Source of the DNA: Halorubrum sp. 2020YC2
GTDB taxonomy: Archaea; Halobacteriota; Halobacteria; Halobacteriales; Haloferacaceae
DNA length: 64,000 bases
NCBI RefSeq assembly: GCF_018623055.1
Contig: NZ_CP076019.1
Location: 2,046,001-2,110,000 of the forward strand
Direction of reading: 5' to 3'
A program made the translations under genes and the position numbers. Below the pieces are notes generated by a model. It was not told where the DNA came from, made no database searches, and saw only the letters and a list, made by a program, of their open reading frames with translations. Of this stretch, positions 44,180 through 52,797 are shown piece by piece. The stretch's first letter is position 1, and the number at the start of each line of letters is the position of its first letter.

Positions 44180-45214
44180 ATGGACCTCTCTGTCGTCGAC
44201 CTCTCGCCGGTCCCCCGGGGCGGCACCGCGGCGGACGCGTTCGAGAACACGGTCGACGCCGCGCGCCACGCCGAGCGACTGGGGTACGAGCGGTTCTGGG
44301 TCGCCGAACACCACGGGATGGGCGACCGCCTCGCGGGCACCACGCCCGAGGTGCTGCTCGGGCGCCTCGCCGGCGCGACCGACTCGATCAGGATCGGCTC
44401 CGGGGCCGTGCTCATGAACCACTACGCCCCGTTCAAGGTGGCCGAGTCGTTCGGCGTCCTCGACGGGCTGGCGCCCGACCGCGTCGACCTCGGGATGGGC
44501 CGCGCCAACGGCTCGCCCGCGTCCGACCGCGCGCTCGGCACCGACCGGCGCGTCGAGAACCCGAACGAGGACCACCGCGAGCGGATCACCGCGGTCGTGA
44601 ACCACCTCCGCGACGACTACCCGCCGGACCACCCGTACGGCGACCTGTCGGTTCCCGGGTCCGACTCGGGACCGGCCGTCCCGTGGGTCCTCGGATCGAG
44701 TCCGTCGAGCGGCGAGGTCGCGGGCGAGCTGGGGCTCCGCTACTGCTTCGCCGGCTTCATCCGGCCGGGATTCGCCGAGCGCGCGTTCGCGGCGTACCAC
44801 GAGGCGTTCGACCCCAAGGGCGGACTCGGGGGGCTCGACGAGCCGCGGGGGATGGTCGCGGTCAACGCGGTCGCGGCCGAGACGGACGAGGCCGCGGCCC
44901 GACGACGCGCGCCCGCGGAGGCGACGTTTCGGCGGATGCAGCGCGGCGAACTGGGCGACGAGACGCCCACGGTTGAGGAGGCGGTCGACGAGCTCGGCGG
45001 GGCGCCCGACCCGACGCCCGCGACGCTGGACGACGACGAGTGGCCGCGGGCGATCTCCGGGAGCCCGGAGACGATTTCCGGGCTGTTGGAGCAGTTGGCC
45101 GACCGCGCCGGCGTCGACGAGATGATGATCCAGCACACCGTGCCGGACCACGACGACGCCTTGGAGTCGCACGCGCTGCTGGCCGAGGCGATGGATCTGG
45201 AGCCGCGGGCGTAA
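44180..45214 (+). CDS. LLM-class F420/FMN-dependent oxidoreductase
   Basis: This 344-residue TIM-barrel protein of the bacterial luciferase-like (LLM) family starts at ATG 44180 (MDLSVVDLSPVPRGGTAADA). It has ERLGYERFWVAEHHGMGDRL, the classic cofactor-side segment, and IRIGSGAVLMNHYAPFKVAE, DLGMGRANGSPASDRALGTD, then VPWVLGSSPSSGEVAGELGL. In haloarchaea such enzymes usually use FMN or F420. Substrate is unknown. The region upstream is dispersed element copy E, and downstream copy F. Confidence 0.9.
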   Translation: MDLSVVDLSPVPRGGTAADAFENTVDAARHAERLGYERFWVAEHHGMGDRLAGTTPEVLLGRLAGATDSIRIGSGAVLMNHYAPFKVAESFGVLDGLAPDRVDLGMGRANGSPASDRALGTDRRVENPNEDHRERITAVVNHLRDDYPPDHPYGDLSVPGSDSGPAVPWVLGSSPSSGEVAGELGLRYCFAGFIRPGFAERAFAAYHEAFDPKGGLGGLDEPRGMVAVNAVAAETDEAAARRRAPAEATFRRMQRGELGDETPTVEEAVDELGGAPDPTPATLDDDEWPRAISGSPETISGLLEQLADRAGVDEMMIQHTVPDHDDALESHALLAEAMDLEPRA

Positions 45215-45250
45215 TGTGCTGATTCGGGGGTCCCTCGGTCCTCTGAGCGC

Positions 45251-45318
45251 GCTTTATAAGCAGATGAATCGTGTCGACGGCGGACGGTCCACGAGACCCA
45301 GCCGTTCGCTTATGAATT
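45251..45318 (+). repeat. Dispersed hairpin element, copy F (short, degenerate 57-bp-type unit)
   Basis: The sequence CTTTATAAGCAGATGAATCG...GACGGCGGACGG...GAGACCCAGCCGTTCGCTTATGAATTT has the TATA motif, the GGCGG block and the CCCAG(C/T)CG ending of the ~57-bp unit, then a second TATA-like start. Core and right end are absent. It stands between the convergent oxidoreductase and MscS genes, at the left edge of the low-GC membrane island. Confidence 0.55.
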
Positions 45319-45409
45319 TACCACCCTGCTTCCAGTCGGCACAGGCCTACGGACGCTGACGGCCTCCCGCGAGTCGAGCGCCCGGGCTCCCGACCGGGGG
45401 CTCGCTCGA

Positions 45410-46291
45410 TCAATCGCCGATACTCCCCTCCACGGGAGCGACGTTCGTGACGTCGAGACTGCCTGAGAGTTCCGCGTTGGGGTACGGGATGTCGATGCCC
45501 TCGGCGTCGAAGCGGCGCTTGACCGCTTCGGCGAACTGCGAACGCACCGCAGAGTAGCTGTTTTCCGCCGGGTCGATCCAGACGCGTCCCGAGAGGACGA
45601 CCGCCGAGTCGCCCAGTTCGGCGAGGGGTGCCGTCGGTTTCGGGACGTCAAGGACTCCGTCAATGCGGGCGCCCTCCTCAACAATGGCGTTCCGTGCTCT
45701 GGTGATATCTTCGTCGTATTCGACGCCGAACTCGATCGACACCCGGCGTCGGTCGTTCGCGACGTTGTTGATAACCGCCGCGTTAGCGAGGTCGCTGTTC
45801 GGCACCGTCATCAGTTGATTGTCGAGCGTGTCGAGTTTCGTCACCCGCAGGTGGATCTCGCGGACCACGCCGTCGTTCCCGTTCCACTCGATCCAATCGC
45901 CGACCGTGAACGTCTTGTCCTTGATGACGAATACGCCGGCGACGAAGTTCGCGATGAGGTCCTGTGCGGCGAAGCCGATCGCGAGCGTGAGTGCACCGCC
46001 CAAGGTCGCGAACGCGGCGAGAACGCTCCCGAATCCGGCAATCGCCGCCGCCAGCGCGGCCGCGAAGACGGTCATCACCCCGACAGTCATACTCACAGCG
46101 AACCCGACGAGCGTCTCGTCGAAGTCCCGACGTTTGAGGCTGCTCTCGACCGCTCGAGTGACGACGGACCGTCCGAGTCGGTACACAACGAGAAACACGA
46201 CGACGAACAGCAGCGTCGTCACTATCGCGTTCGTGAGTCCCGGAATATACCGCTGTAGGCCGATTGAGACCGCTTGTTGTATCAGTGCCAT
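45410..46291 (-). CDS. MscS-family mechanosensitive channel (small)
   Basis: This 293-residue protein starts at ATG 46289-46291 (MALIQQAVSIGLQRYIPGLT). It has three transmembrane helices with pore helix AAIAGFGSVLAAFATLGGAL and the beta-domain FVAGVFVIKDKTFTVGDWIE, then RVTKLDTLDNQLMTVPNSDL. This is the short three-helix form (E. coli MscS type), unlike the five-helix protein at 4298. Codons use A/T third positions more often than neighbours on its left. It is the first gene of the 45-55 kb island. Confidence 0.9.
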   Translation of the reverse strand: MALIQQAVSIGLQRYIPGLTNAIVTTLLFVVVFLVVYRLGRSVVTRAVESSLKRRDFDETLVGFAVSMTVGVMTVFAAALAAAIAGFGSVLAAFATLGGALTLAIGFAAQDLIANFVAGVFVIKDKTFTVGDWIEWNGNDGVVREIHLRVTKLDTLDNQLMTVPNSDLANAAVINNVANDRRRVSIEFGVEYDEDITRARNAIVEEGARIDGVLDVPKPTAPLAELGDSAVVLSGRVWIDPAENSYSAVRSQFAEAVKRRFDAEGIDIPYPNAELSGSLDVTNVAPVEGSIGD

Positions 46292-46628
46292 CGCTACGTT
46301 CCGATCGCATCGATCGCACTCTGTTATTTGCCCGTTGACCGGCCGCTTTTGTGGGCTTACGCGGGGATCGGCGCAGATCAAACCGACTCGTGACCAGTGC
46401 GCGATGATTCTGTAGCATCGTAGTCAGAAAGCGTGTGTTACTGTACGTTATTTCCATGTTATTCAGTCGAAAACTGGCGTCCCTCGTGGTGACGCCACAT
46501 AGGTTACCTCGGGTTCAGCCAACCTGTTCAATTCAGAGCACTTACCGAAGTAATATTACTTCTAGCGAGGTGTGAACTGAAATGAACGATATCTAGTATT
46601 TTTTATGTGAACTGTCGTATAATGTCAC
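46292..46628. other. AT-rich divergent promoter region; no gene
   Basis: No gene is visible in these 337 bp between the mscS and HdeD-family genes. The DNA is much richer in A/T than the rest of the window. A perfect 16-bp palindrome GAAGTAATATTACTTC lies at 46547-46562. Nearby is GTGTGAACTGAAATGAACG (about 46571-46589), similar to part of the 37-bp repeat at 52284 (GTGAAATGAACG). TATA-like TATTTTTTATG lies at 46597-46607 and could drive the downstream gene from its GTG at 46629. Confidence 0.6.
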
Positions 46629-47210
46629 GTGAGCTCAACTAACTCTGCCGGAGCCGAATCGAGCCGCACCGGGAGCCGCACCGCTGCGGTGGCCGGAACG
46701 ATCCTCGCAGTGCTCGGGGTCCTCGCGATGATATTTCCGTTTGTCACGGGGCTTTCGCTGTCCGTCTTAGTCGGCGGACTCCTGGTCGCCGGCGCGATCG
46801 TGCACGTTCTGCACGCCTTCTCCGCGGGAGCGTTCAGAGATAAGCTCGGTCAAGTGATACTAGGCGGCCTCTACGGCGTCGCCGGAATCGTGTTCATCAC
46901 GAACCCTGTTTTCGGGCTTTTGACATTAACCCTCCTAGCCGTCGGGTTCTTCGTCGTCGACGGCATCGTCGAGGTGGCGTGGGGGATCCGAAGTCGCGGA
47001 CAGCCGGGAGCCGTGTGGGTGCTCGCAAGCGGGAGCGTTTCGTTCCTGCTCGGCGGTCTCCTCTGGCTCGGGTTCCCGAGCGACGCGGTCTGGGCCATCG
47101 GCGTTCTGTTCGGGATCAATCTGTTTGTGACCGGCGTCTCGGTGATCATCCTCGGACGGGGGAGCCGTAACTCGATCCCACAGCACACCGCCCAACGGAG
47201 TCAAGGATGA
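46629..47210 (+). CDS. HdeD-family (DUF308) membrane protein
   Basis: This 193-residue protein starts with GTG at 46629 (VSSTNSAGAESSRTGSRTAA); the ATG at 46622 hits a stop after six codons. There are six hydrophobic helices arranged as three DUF308 pairs (AVAGTILAVLGVLAMIFPFV; LGQVILGGLYGVAGIVFITN; GAVWVLASGSVSFLLGGLLW). HdeD in E. coli is linked to acid resistance; the molecular role is open. GC is lower than in the flanks. It is followed 52 bp later by two membrane genes in the same direction. Confidence 0.88.
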   Translation: MSSTNSAGAESSRTGSRTAAVAGTILAVLGVLAMIFPFVTGLSLSVLVGGLLVAGAIVHVLHAFSAGAFRDKLGQVILGGLYGVAGIVFITNPVFGLLTLTLLAVGFFVVDGIVEVAWGIRSRGQPGAVWVLASGSVSFLLGGLLWLGFPSDAVWAIGVLFGINLFVTGVSVIILGRGSRNSIPQHTAQRSQG

Positions 47211-47262
47211 CGTCGTCGCTCAGCGCGGTCCACACCGATCCTCTCGAGGAGCACTTCCGACC

Positions 47263-47868
47263 ATGAGTCAACAGCTACCCGAAGAGTGGTTCCTCAGGGA
47301 CACACGAATCAACGCGGCCATCGCGTGGGTGATCGTCGGCGCGCTCGTTATTGTCGCGATAAGCGCGTTTCTGGAGCTCCTGTTCACTCGGATGGCGCTC
47401 GCTGTCGTGGCGGCGTTCGTCGCCGTCACCCCGGCGCTCGTCGAGAGAACGTGGACACGAACGGTTCCGTGGCCGCTCCTACTGATCAGTGCGATTCCCC
47501 TCTCGATAGGAGCGCTCGGGGTCAGTTTCTTCGTCGATGTCGTCGCCGGCCTCAGTATCGCCGCGTTGGGGATGCTCGTGGTCGTCGCGTTCCAATCGAC
47601 GGGGTCGGTGCGGATGACGCCGAACTTCGCCGTGTTCTTCGTCGTGTTCGCCACGCTGGCGACTGCGGGCCTCTGGGCAATTCTGGCGGCGGGTTCGGCC
47701 TACTACTTCGACACGGCCTTCATCGAGACCAACGACGAGCTGATGATGATCTTCAACGCCGCGGCACTGGCGGCGTTCGTCGCCGGCGGCGTCTTTCGGC
47801 TGTACTTCCAGCGGCAGCTCAAAGCCAACCTCGACCACGCCGGCGTAGAGGGGGTGAGCGCGCGATGA
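47263..47868 (+). CDS. Integral membrane protein, six helices, unknown family
   Basis: This 201-residue protein starts at ATG 47263 (MSQQLPEEWFLRDTRINAAI). About six hydrophobic segments fill most of the chain (AWVIVGALVIVAISAFLELL; FVAVTPALVERTW; LLLISAIPLSIGALGVSFF; GLSIAALGMLVVVAFQS; FAVFFVVFATLATAGLWAIL; AAALAAFVAGGVFRLYFQ). I do not recognise it. It overlaps the next gene by 4 bp (ATGA), so the two are likely partners. Confidence 0.75.
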   Translation: MSQQLPEEWFLRDTRINAAIAWVIVGALVIVAISAFLELLFTRMALAVVAAFVAVTPALVERTWTRTVPWPLLLISAIPLSIGALGVSFFVDVVAGLSIAALGMLVVVAFQSTGSVRMTPNFAVFFVVFATLATAGLWAILAAGSAYYFDTAFIETNDELMMIFNAAALAAFVAGGVFRLYFQRQLKANLDHAGVEGVSAR

Positions 47869-48533
47869 GCATTCGGACCCGCATACGCGTCTCTCACGGC
47901 ACGCAAGTGGGGATCGTCAGGATCCTCCAGGTTTCGCTGGTCGCTATCCTCGGGTTCGGATTGTACACCGGCAACGTCGTGATCGCGTTCGACGCCGCAA
48001 TCGGGCTCTTCGTCACGCAATTGCCGGCGCTCTTGCAGCGTCGATACCAGATCGTTATGGACGTGTGGCTCGTCATCTGGATCACGATGGCGGTGTTCCT
48101 GCACGCGCTCGGAACGGTGCCGCTCCCCGGACTCGACTTCGAGACGCTGTACGGTGCGACGTGGTGGTGGGACCACCTGACTCACGCGCTGTCGTCGTCG
48201 ATCGTCGTCGCGTCGGGCTACGCGGCGACGCGAGCCCTGCAAGAACACACCGAGTACATCCAGCTGGGCCCGAAGTTCATGTTCGCGTACCTGCTGATCT
48301 TCGTGTTGGCCTTCGGAGTGCTCTGGGAGCTCCTCGAGTTCTACATCGCCGTGGGCGCGGACCTGTTCGGCATCCCTCAGGTGCTCACGCAGTACGGGCT
48401 CGACGACACCGTGCTGGACCTCATGTACAACAGCATCGGTGGCATCCTTGTCGCCGTCTTCGGGACGACGTACCTGACCGGCATCTCCGATCAGTTGGGA
48501 GACCGGCTCGAGTCGAGGTCGGCGAACCGCTGA
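47865..48533 (+). CDS. DUF2238/YjdF-like membrane protein
   Basis: This 222-residue protein starts at ATG 47865. Six to seven helices and the motifs WWWDHLTHALSSSIVVASGY and GVLWELLEFYIAVGADLFGI, then DDTVLDLMYNSIGGILVAVF, which put several acidic and His residues in the membrane plane, as in DUF2238 (YjdF) proteins. The role of this family is unknown. It overlaps the preceding membrane gene by 4 bp. Its stop is 131 bp from the convergent MFS gene. Confidence 0.8.
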   Translation: MSIRTRIRVSHGTQVGIVRILQVSLVAILGFGLYTGNVVIAFDAAIGLFVTQLPALLQRRYQIVMDVWLVIWITMAVFLHALGTVPLPGLDFETLYGATWWWDHLTHALSSSIVVASGYAATRALQEHTEYIQLGPKFMFAYLLIFVLAFGVLWELLEFYIAVGADLFGIPQVLTQYGLDDTVLDLMYNSIGGILVAVFGTTYLTGISDQLGDRLESRSANR

Positions 48534-48664
48534 CGCTCGTGGTCGGGCAGGGCCCCAAATATGGTTTCGGCCTCTCTGTATTTTCGTCTGGTCAGCCAGC
48601 CGCCCCCAACGCGATCGCGCGTCGACCGTCCTGCCGTTTTTAACGAGCAAGATGGCCGAACCGG

Positions 48665-50323
48665 TCAGGGCCGACCTGAGTCGCGCGGGATGAACGCCGA
48701 CGCCGCGAGCGTGAGCAGCGCGAGGAGGACGAGGAGCAGCAGCGTCCCCCGGTGTGCACCGATCATTGCGGCCTCGAAGATGCCGTCGAGCAGGTCCCGC
48801 TGGGCGGGGGGCAGCCCGGCCACGAACGCTTGTTGGGTCGACGCGGTCGCCGTTTCGGCGGCCTGTTGTAGTGCGCGGGCGAGGTCGTCGCGCTGTGCCG
48901 CCGACACGGTGACGTCGCCCGCACGGAGCACGCCGTCTATCACCCCCCGGTAGAACTGCCCGAGGAGGAAGGCCCCCACGACGGCCGTCCCCAACGCATA
49001 GCCGAGCATCCCGACGGCGTTCATCACGCCGGACGCCTCCGAGGAATCCGTCTGGGGAACGGCCGATAACGTCGTGTTGACAAGCTGCGGCATGAGCAAT
49101 CCGACGCCGACGCCGACGACCGCCATCGGCACCGCCATGCTCATCGCGGTCTGATCCGGGGCCGTCCGCTCGAACAGCAGGAGGAGCCCGAGACCCATGA
49201 GCGCGACGCCAACCTGAATGAGCGTCTTCGGCGAGACGTAGTCGCGCCAGCCGGTCGTGAACGTCGACACGAGCAGCGTCCCAACCGAGAACGGGAGCAT
49301 CGCGACCCCGGCCCCGAACGCGGTGTACCCGAGCCCCGACTGGAGGTACACCGGGACGACGAAGATGAACCCGGCCATGACGAGCGACCGGGCGCCGAAC
49401 GTGAGCGAGCCCGCGGTGAACGCGCGGTTCCGCAGTATCCGTATCGGGACGAGCGGTGAGCCGCCGACTCGTTCCAGCCGGAGTTCGTATTGGGCGAACA
49501 CGGCGAACGCGAGTAGCCCCGCCCCAATCAACCAGACCGCCGGCGACGTGCCGAAGGGGGTGAACTGGACACCGAAGACGACGAACGGCCGCGTCGCGAC
49601 CAGCCACCCGAACTTGCCGGCCAAGAGGAAGCCGACGACGAGCGACGTCGCGCCGACCACCGACAGAGCGGTCCCGCCCAGATCGAGGGAGCCGCGCTCC
49701 TGTCCCAGCGGAGCCGCGCTCACGTAGCGAACGAACACGAGCGCGACGGCGACGACGACCGCCTCGAGGGCGAAGCCCCATCGCCAGCTGGCGAAGGTCG
49801 TGAGTGCGCCGCCGAGTATCGGTCCGATCGCAGCGCCCGTCGCGTTCACGCCCGCGAGCAGCCCGAGCGCCTTCGCCCGGTCTTTCCCCTCGTAGGTGAC
49901 CACGAGTACGGTGAACGTAAGCGGCATGAGCACGGCCGACGCGGCGCCCTCGATGACGGACCAGCCGACGTACAGCACTGCGGGACTCCAACTGACGGCC
50001 GCCAGCAGCGTCCCGGCGGCGTATACGACGAGCGTGACCTGCATCAGTCGCCGGACGCCGTAGATCGACGAGAGCTTACTGGCGGGGAGCATCAGCGCCG
50101 CCATCACGAGCGAATAGATCGCGATCGCGCCCTGAACGACAGGGACGGTGGTGTCGAGATCCGAGACGATCGCGGGGACGGCGACGTTCATCAACGTCGA
50201 ATCGATGACAGCGATGAACATCGCCAAGCTCACAGCGATAGCCGGGCCCCAGTACGCCAGTGCGCTCTGATGCCGTATTGGCGAGTCGTCTTCGTCCCGT
50301 GGGTCGCTCACTTCAGAACTCAT
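48665..50323 (-). CDS. MFS transporter, DHA2 (14-helix) family
   Basis: This 552-residue protein starts at ATG 50321-50323 (MSSEVSDPRDEDDSPIRHQS). It has 14 hydrophobic helices and the DHA2 signature of drug/H+ antiporters: FIAVIDSTLMNVAVPAIVSD in helix 1, and GRxxGP-like LLAGVNATGAAIGPILGG in helix 5 (motif C). DHA2 pumps export antiseptics, drugs or bile-like agents. Here co-transcription with DUF389 (ATGA overlap) suggests a role in envelope stress. A pair of Gln-rich helices (ARALQQAAETATASTQQAFV) in the C-terminal loop is unusual. Confidence 0.9.
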   Translation of the reverse strand: MSSEVSDPRDEDDSPIRHQSALAYWGPAIAVSLAMFIAVIDSTLMNVAVPAIVSDLDTTVPVVQGAIAIYSLVMAALMLPASKLSSIYGVRRLMQVTLVVYAAGTLLAAVSWSPAVLYVGWSVIEGAASAVLMPLTFTVLVVTYEGKDRAKALGLLAGVNATGAAIGPILGGALTTFASWRWGFALEAVVVAVALVFVRYVSAAPLGQERGSLDLGGTALSVVGATSLVVGFLLAGKFGWLVATRPFVVFGVQFTPFGTSPAVWLIGAGLLAFAVFAQYELRLERVGGSPLVPIRILRNRAFTAGSLTFGARSLVMAGFIFVVPVYLQSGLGYTAFGAGVAMLPFSVGTLLVSTFTTGWRDYVSPKTLIQVGVALMGLGLLLLFERTAPDQTAMSMAVPMAVVGVGVGLLMPQLVNTTLSAVPQTDSSEASGVMNAVGMLGYALGTAVVGAFLLGQFYRGVIDGVLRAGDVTVSAAQRDDLARALQQAAETATASTQQAFVAGLPPAQRDLLDGIFEAAMIGAHRGTLLLLVLLALLTLAASAFIPRDSGRP

Positions 50324-51660
50324 GGGGACGGTGTCGGAGCAGTTAGTCGCACGGGCTGTCGTTCCCACGTTTTCCCGTCGGAGACTTGTGCCTCGATAAA
50401 TCCGACGCGAACGATGACATCGCGGTCGAACTCCGCGGTCAGCTGGTCGTCCCAGCGCTGAGCGAGGTCGGGCGGCACCGCGAGATTCCGTGGAACGCCG
50501 ACGAGAACGTTCACCCGCGGTTCGTTTCCGAGGAGCAGATCGACCGGTTCGTAGTCGACGGTCACCGAGACGAGTTCGACCCCCTCAATGTCCGCCTCGT
50601 CGAACTGCTGCCGGAGTTCGCTCCGGGTCTGCTGCTCGAAGCTCTGCGTCTGAAACGTCGTCCAGGTGACCGCACCGAGGACGATCGAGAGCACCGCGAT
50701 GGCGACCGCGAACACGACGACACGCGAGGCGATCGAGGCACGAACGCCCTCGAACGCGCCCGCGTCGAGCGGCTTGAACCCTGCCGCCCAGAACAGGATC
50801 AGGGCGGAGACGTTGATCGCGAGCAGGTTCACGACGATGAGCACGGCGCCCGCGATAGCGACACCCGGCAAGCCGAACGCGATACCGAGGCCGGACGTCG
50901 CGGCCGGGGGAACGAGCGCGACGGCGATGGCCACGCCAACGAGGGTCGACCCGGAGCCACGCATAATGCTGAGCGCTCCGGCGATCCCTGACCCGAGCGC
51001 GAGGAAGAGCGACAGGAAGTTCGGACTCGTCCGCTCGGCGATCTGGGGGATGGTCCGGATATCGATCCCCGGCGGGATGAGAACGGTCTGTTGGAGGAGC
51101 CAGCCCATGACCGCCGCCGACACGATGGCAGCGACGAGCCCGACGACCTGCAGTCTGATGCCGCGTCTGGTCATCACCGGATCGTCGAGAACCGTTCCGA
51201 CGGAGGCGGAGACGGCGGGCCCCATCAGCGGCGCGACGACCATCGCGCCGATGATCGTCGCCGTGGAGTCGAGTAGCAGTCCCGTCGTCGCGATGACGGT
51301 GCTCAAGAGGAGGAACGCAAAGAAGGTCGAGTTCGCCGGCGCGAGGTCCTGTGCCCGTGCGTACAGCTCCTCGCGCGAGATCCGGAGACCGGGGAACCGT
51401 TCGACGAGCGCGGACAGCCGCTGTGAGACGACGGTCTCGGTCGAGAGGACGATGGTGTACGCGTCTTCCCGGACGCCGGCCTCGATCAGGTCGTCCAATA
51501 CCGGTTCCACTCCGCTCGGCGGGAGGGGAAACTGGACCATCGCCTCGAAACCGCCGCGGCCGACCTCGTCGAAGACGGCGTAGTCGACACCGTGATCGTC
51601 GAGCGTGTCGAGGACGGCCGAACGGGTTCCCTGAGGGATCAGGACTTGGACGAGTCGCAT
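50320..51660 (-). CDS. DUF389 (TIGR00341-type) membrane protein
   Basis: This 446-residue protein starts at ATG 51658-51660 (MRLVQVLIPQGTRSAVLDTL). Residues 1-85 form an alpha/beta N-terminal domain, and a set of membrane helices follows: STFFAFLLLSTVIATTGLLL, STATIIGAMVVAPLMGPAVS, then VALVPPAATSGLGIAFGLPG and LVVNLLAINVSALILFWAAG-like segments. The C-terminal ~110 residues are a soluble domain. The stop overlaps the MFS ATG by 4 bp. DUF389 proteins are widespread and poorly understood; some bacterial homologues sit in stress islands. Confidence 0.9.
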   Translation of the reverse strand: MRLVQVLIPQGTRSAVLDTLDDHGVDYAVFDEVGRGGFEAMVQFPLPPSGVEPVLDDLIEAGVREDAYTIVLSTETVVSQRLSALVERFPGLRISREELYARAQDLAPANSTFFAFLLLSTVIATTGLLLDSTATIIGAMVVAPLMGPAVSASVGTVLDDPVMTRRGIRLQVVGLVAAIVSAAVMGWLLQQTVLIPPGIDIRTIPQIAERTSPNFLSLFLALGSGIAGALSIMRGSGSTLVGVAIAVALVPPAATSGLGIAFGLPGVAIAGAVLIVVNLLAINVSALILFWAAGFKPLDAGAFEGVRASIASRVVVFAVAIAVLSIVLGAVTWTTFQTQSFEQQTRSELRQQFDEADIEGVELVSVTVDYEPVDLLLGNEPRVNVLVGVPRNLAVPPDLAQRWDDQLTAEFDRDVIVRVGFIEAQVSDGKTWERQPVRLTAPTPSP

Positions 51661-51759
51661 GCAGTACTGGGTGTCTGGTCGTCTGAGCGTTCGAGGCAGT
51701 CCGTGCGTGCGGTCCCCGCTCGTGCCACTCGGCGTCCCCCGGCGGCGGCAGTCACGCGC

Positions 51760-52263
51760 CTACCCGGTGACTTTCTCGGCGGCGAACGTCGCGCGCAGGT
51801 TGTCCTCGTCGTCGGGGCTGAGGTTGGTCTCGATGATCTCGAACGCGTACTCGAAGTCCGACAGCTCCTGTTTGATACGCTCCGTTTTGCCTTCGCGGGC
51901 CAGCAGGAACAGCGCGGAGTTCCCGGGCTCGATCGCGTCCCGAGTCTCCTTGATGAAGTCGTCGTCAATGCCGATATCGCCCAGTTTTCCGGTCACTGCG
52001 CCCATGGTGGTGCCGGCCAACAGGCCGAGCCACGGAGCGAAAAACAACAGCCCGATCAACATGCCCCAGAAGGCGCCGCCGAGCGCTCCCGCGCCGACGA
52101 GACTGTGGGCCTGTTTGACTTTCGCGCGTCCGTTCTCGTTACGGACGACCACCGCGGCGTCCTCGAGTTTGACCAGTTCCCGTTTTTGCAGCTCGTACAT
52201 TCTGTCGCGCATCGCCTCTGCACCGCCTATGTCGCTGAATCTGAGCACAACAAGTGAACTCAT
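51760..52263 (-). CDS. DUF1269-family protein
   Basis: This 167-residue protein starts at ATG 52261-52263 (MSSLVVLRFSDIGGAEAMRD). An N-terminal alpha/beta part is followed by a Gly-rich hydrophobic hairpin (LGGAFWGMLIGLLFFAPWLG then LLAGTTMGAVTGKLGDIGID), which could insert into or contact the membrane, and a C-terminal ferredoxin-like part (NSALFLLAREGKTERIKQEL). This is the classical DUF1269 layout. Four 37-bp tandem repeats lie directly upstream of its start. Function unknown; the family is frequent in stress islands. Confidence 0.88.
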   Translation of the reverse strand: MSSLVVLRFSDIGGAEAMRDRMYELQKRELVKLEDAAVVVRNENGRAKVKQAHSLVGAGALGGAFWGMLIGLLFFAPWLGLLAGTTMGAVTGKLGDIGIDDDFIKETRDAIEPGNSALFLLAREGKTERIKQELSDFEYAFEIIETNLSPDDEDNLRATFAAEKVTG

Positions 52264-52283
52264 ACTCGTAATGGCCCGCGAGC

Positions 52284-52423
52284 GGTATTAGTTAATTACT
52301 GTGAAATGAACGCTGCGAGTGGTATTAGTTAATTACTGTGAAATGAACGCTGCGAGTGGTATTAATTAACTACTGTGAAATGAACGCTGCGAGCGGTATT
52401 AGTTAATTACTGTGAAATTAACG
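52284..52423. repeat. 37-bp tandem repeat, 3.8 copies, upstream of the DUF1269 gene
   Basis: Copies start at 52284, 52321, 52358 and 52395. Each opens GGTATTAGTTAATTACTG (TAATTAACTA in the third) and continues TGAAATGAACG and CTGCGAG. The fourth ends after TGAAATTAACG. There are no unique spacers and the unit is AT-rich. The array begins 21 bp upstream of the DUF1269 start codon, so it covers the promoter of that gene. TTAATTA tracts resemble TATA or regulator sites. Array-type operators seem likely. Confidence 0.9.
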
Positions 52424-52797
52424 GCGATGGCGCGCGGATTCGCCGCGCGTCCCGCGGGGTCGCGTTCGGTCTCGAATCCCGGCTCGTTCGGTTCGCTGTC
52501 GTGCCGATACTGCCGGCCGGCACAGCGCCGGGGCCGCAGACTCGTCTCCCGTTCGGCTTATGTCAGAACGGCGACTGACTGTAGGGCGTCCGCGCCGCGC
52601 GCTGCTGGGTCCGCCGTCGACATGTCCGCGCTCGCCGTGGTCGACGCGCTTCGGAGACCGCTTGCCCCGTACCGCTCGCCGCGTCCACGTCGTCGCCACG
52701 TGCGCCCGCATCTCACGCCATCTTAACCGACCGCTGCCGAAGCGTGTGGTAAGTATCGTTGTAAATAACAATATTGATATGCGCTCTCTTCTGAACC
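52424..52797. other. Gene-free stretch
   Basis: No supported gene in these 374 bp. Overlapping frames are Arg-rich and lack features of local proteins. A TATA-like GTAAATAACAATATTGATATG lies near 52761-52781 before the 52798 gene; it includes TTGTAAATAACAA, a small inverted repeat (TTGT / ACAA), and CAATATTG, a perfect 8-bp palindrome. Confidence 0.5.

Noticed and set aside
52284..52423. CRISPR array
   Set aside because: The units are directly adjacent with no unique spacers, and no cas genes are present in the window.
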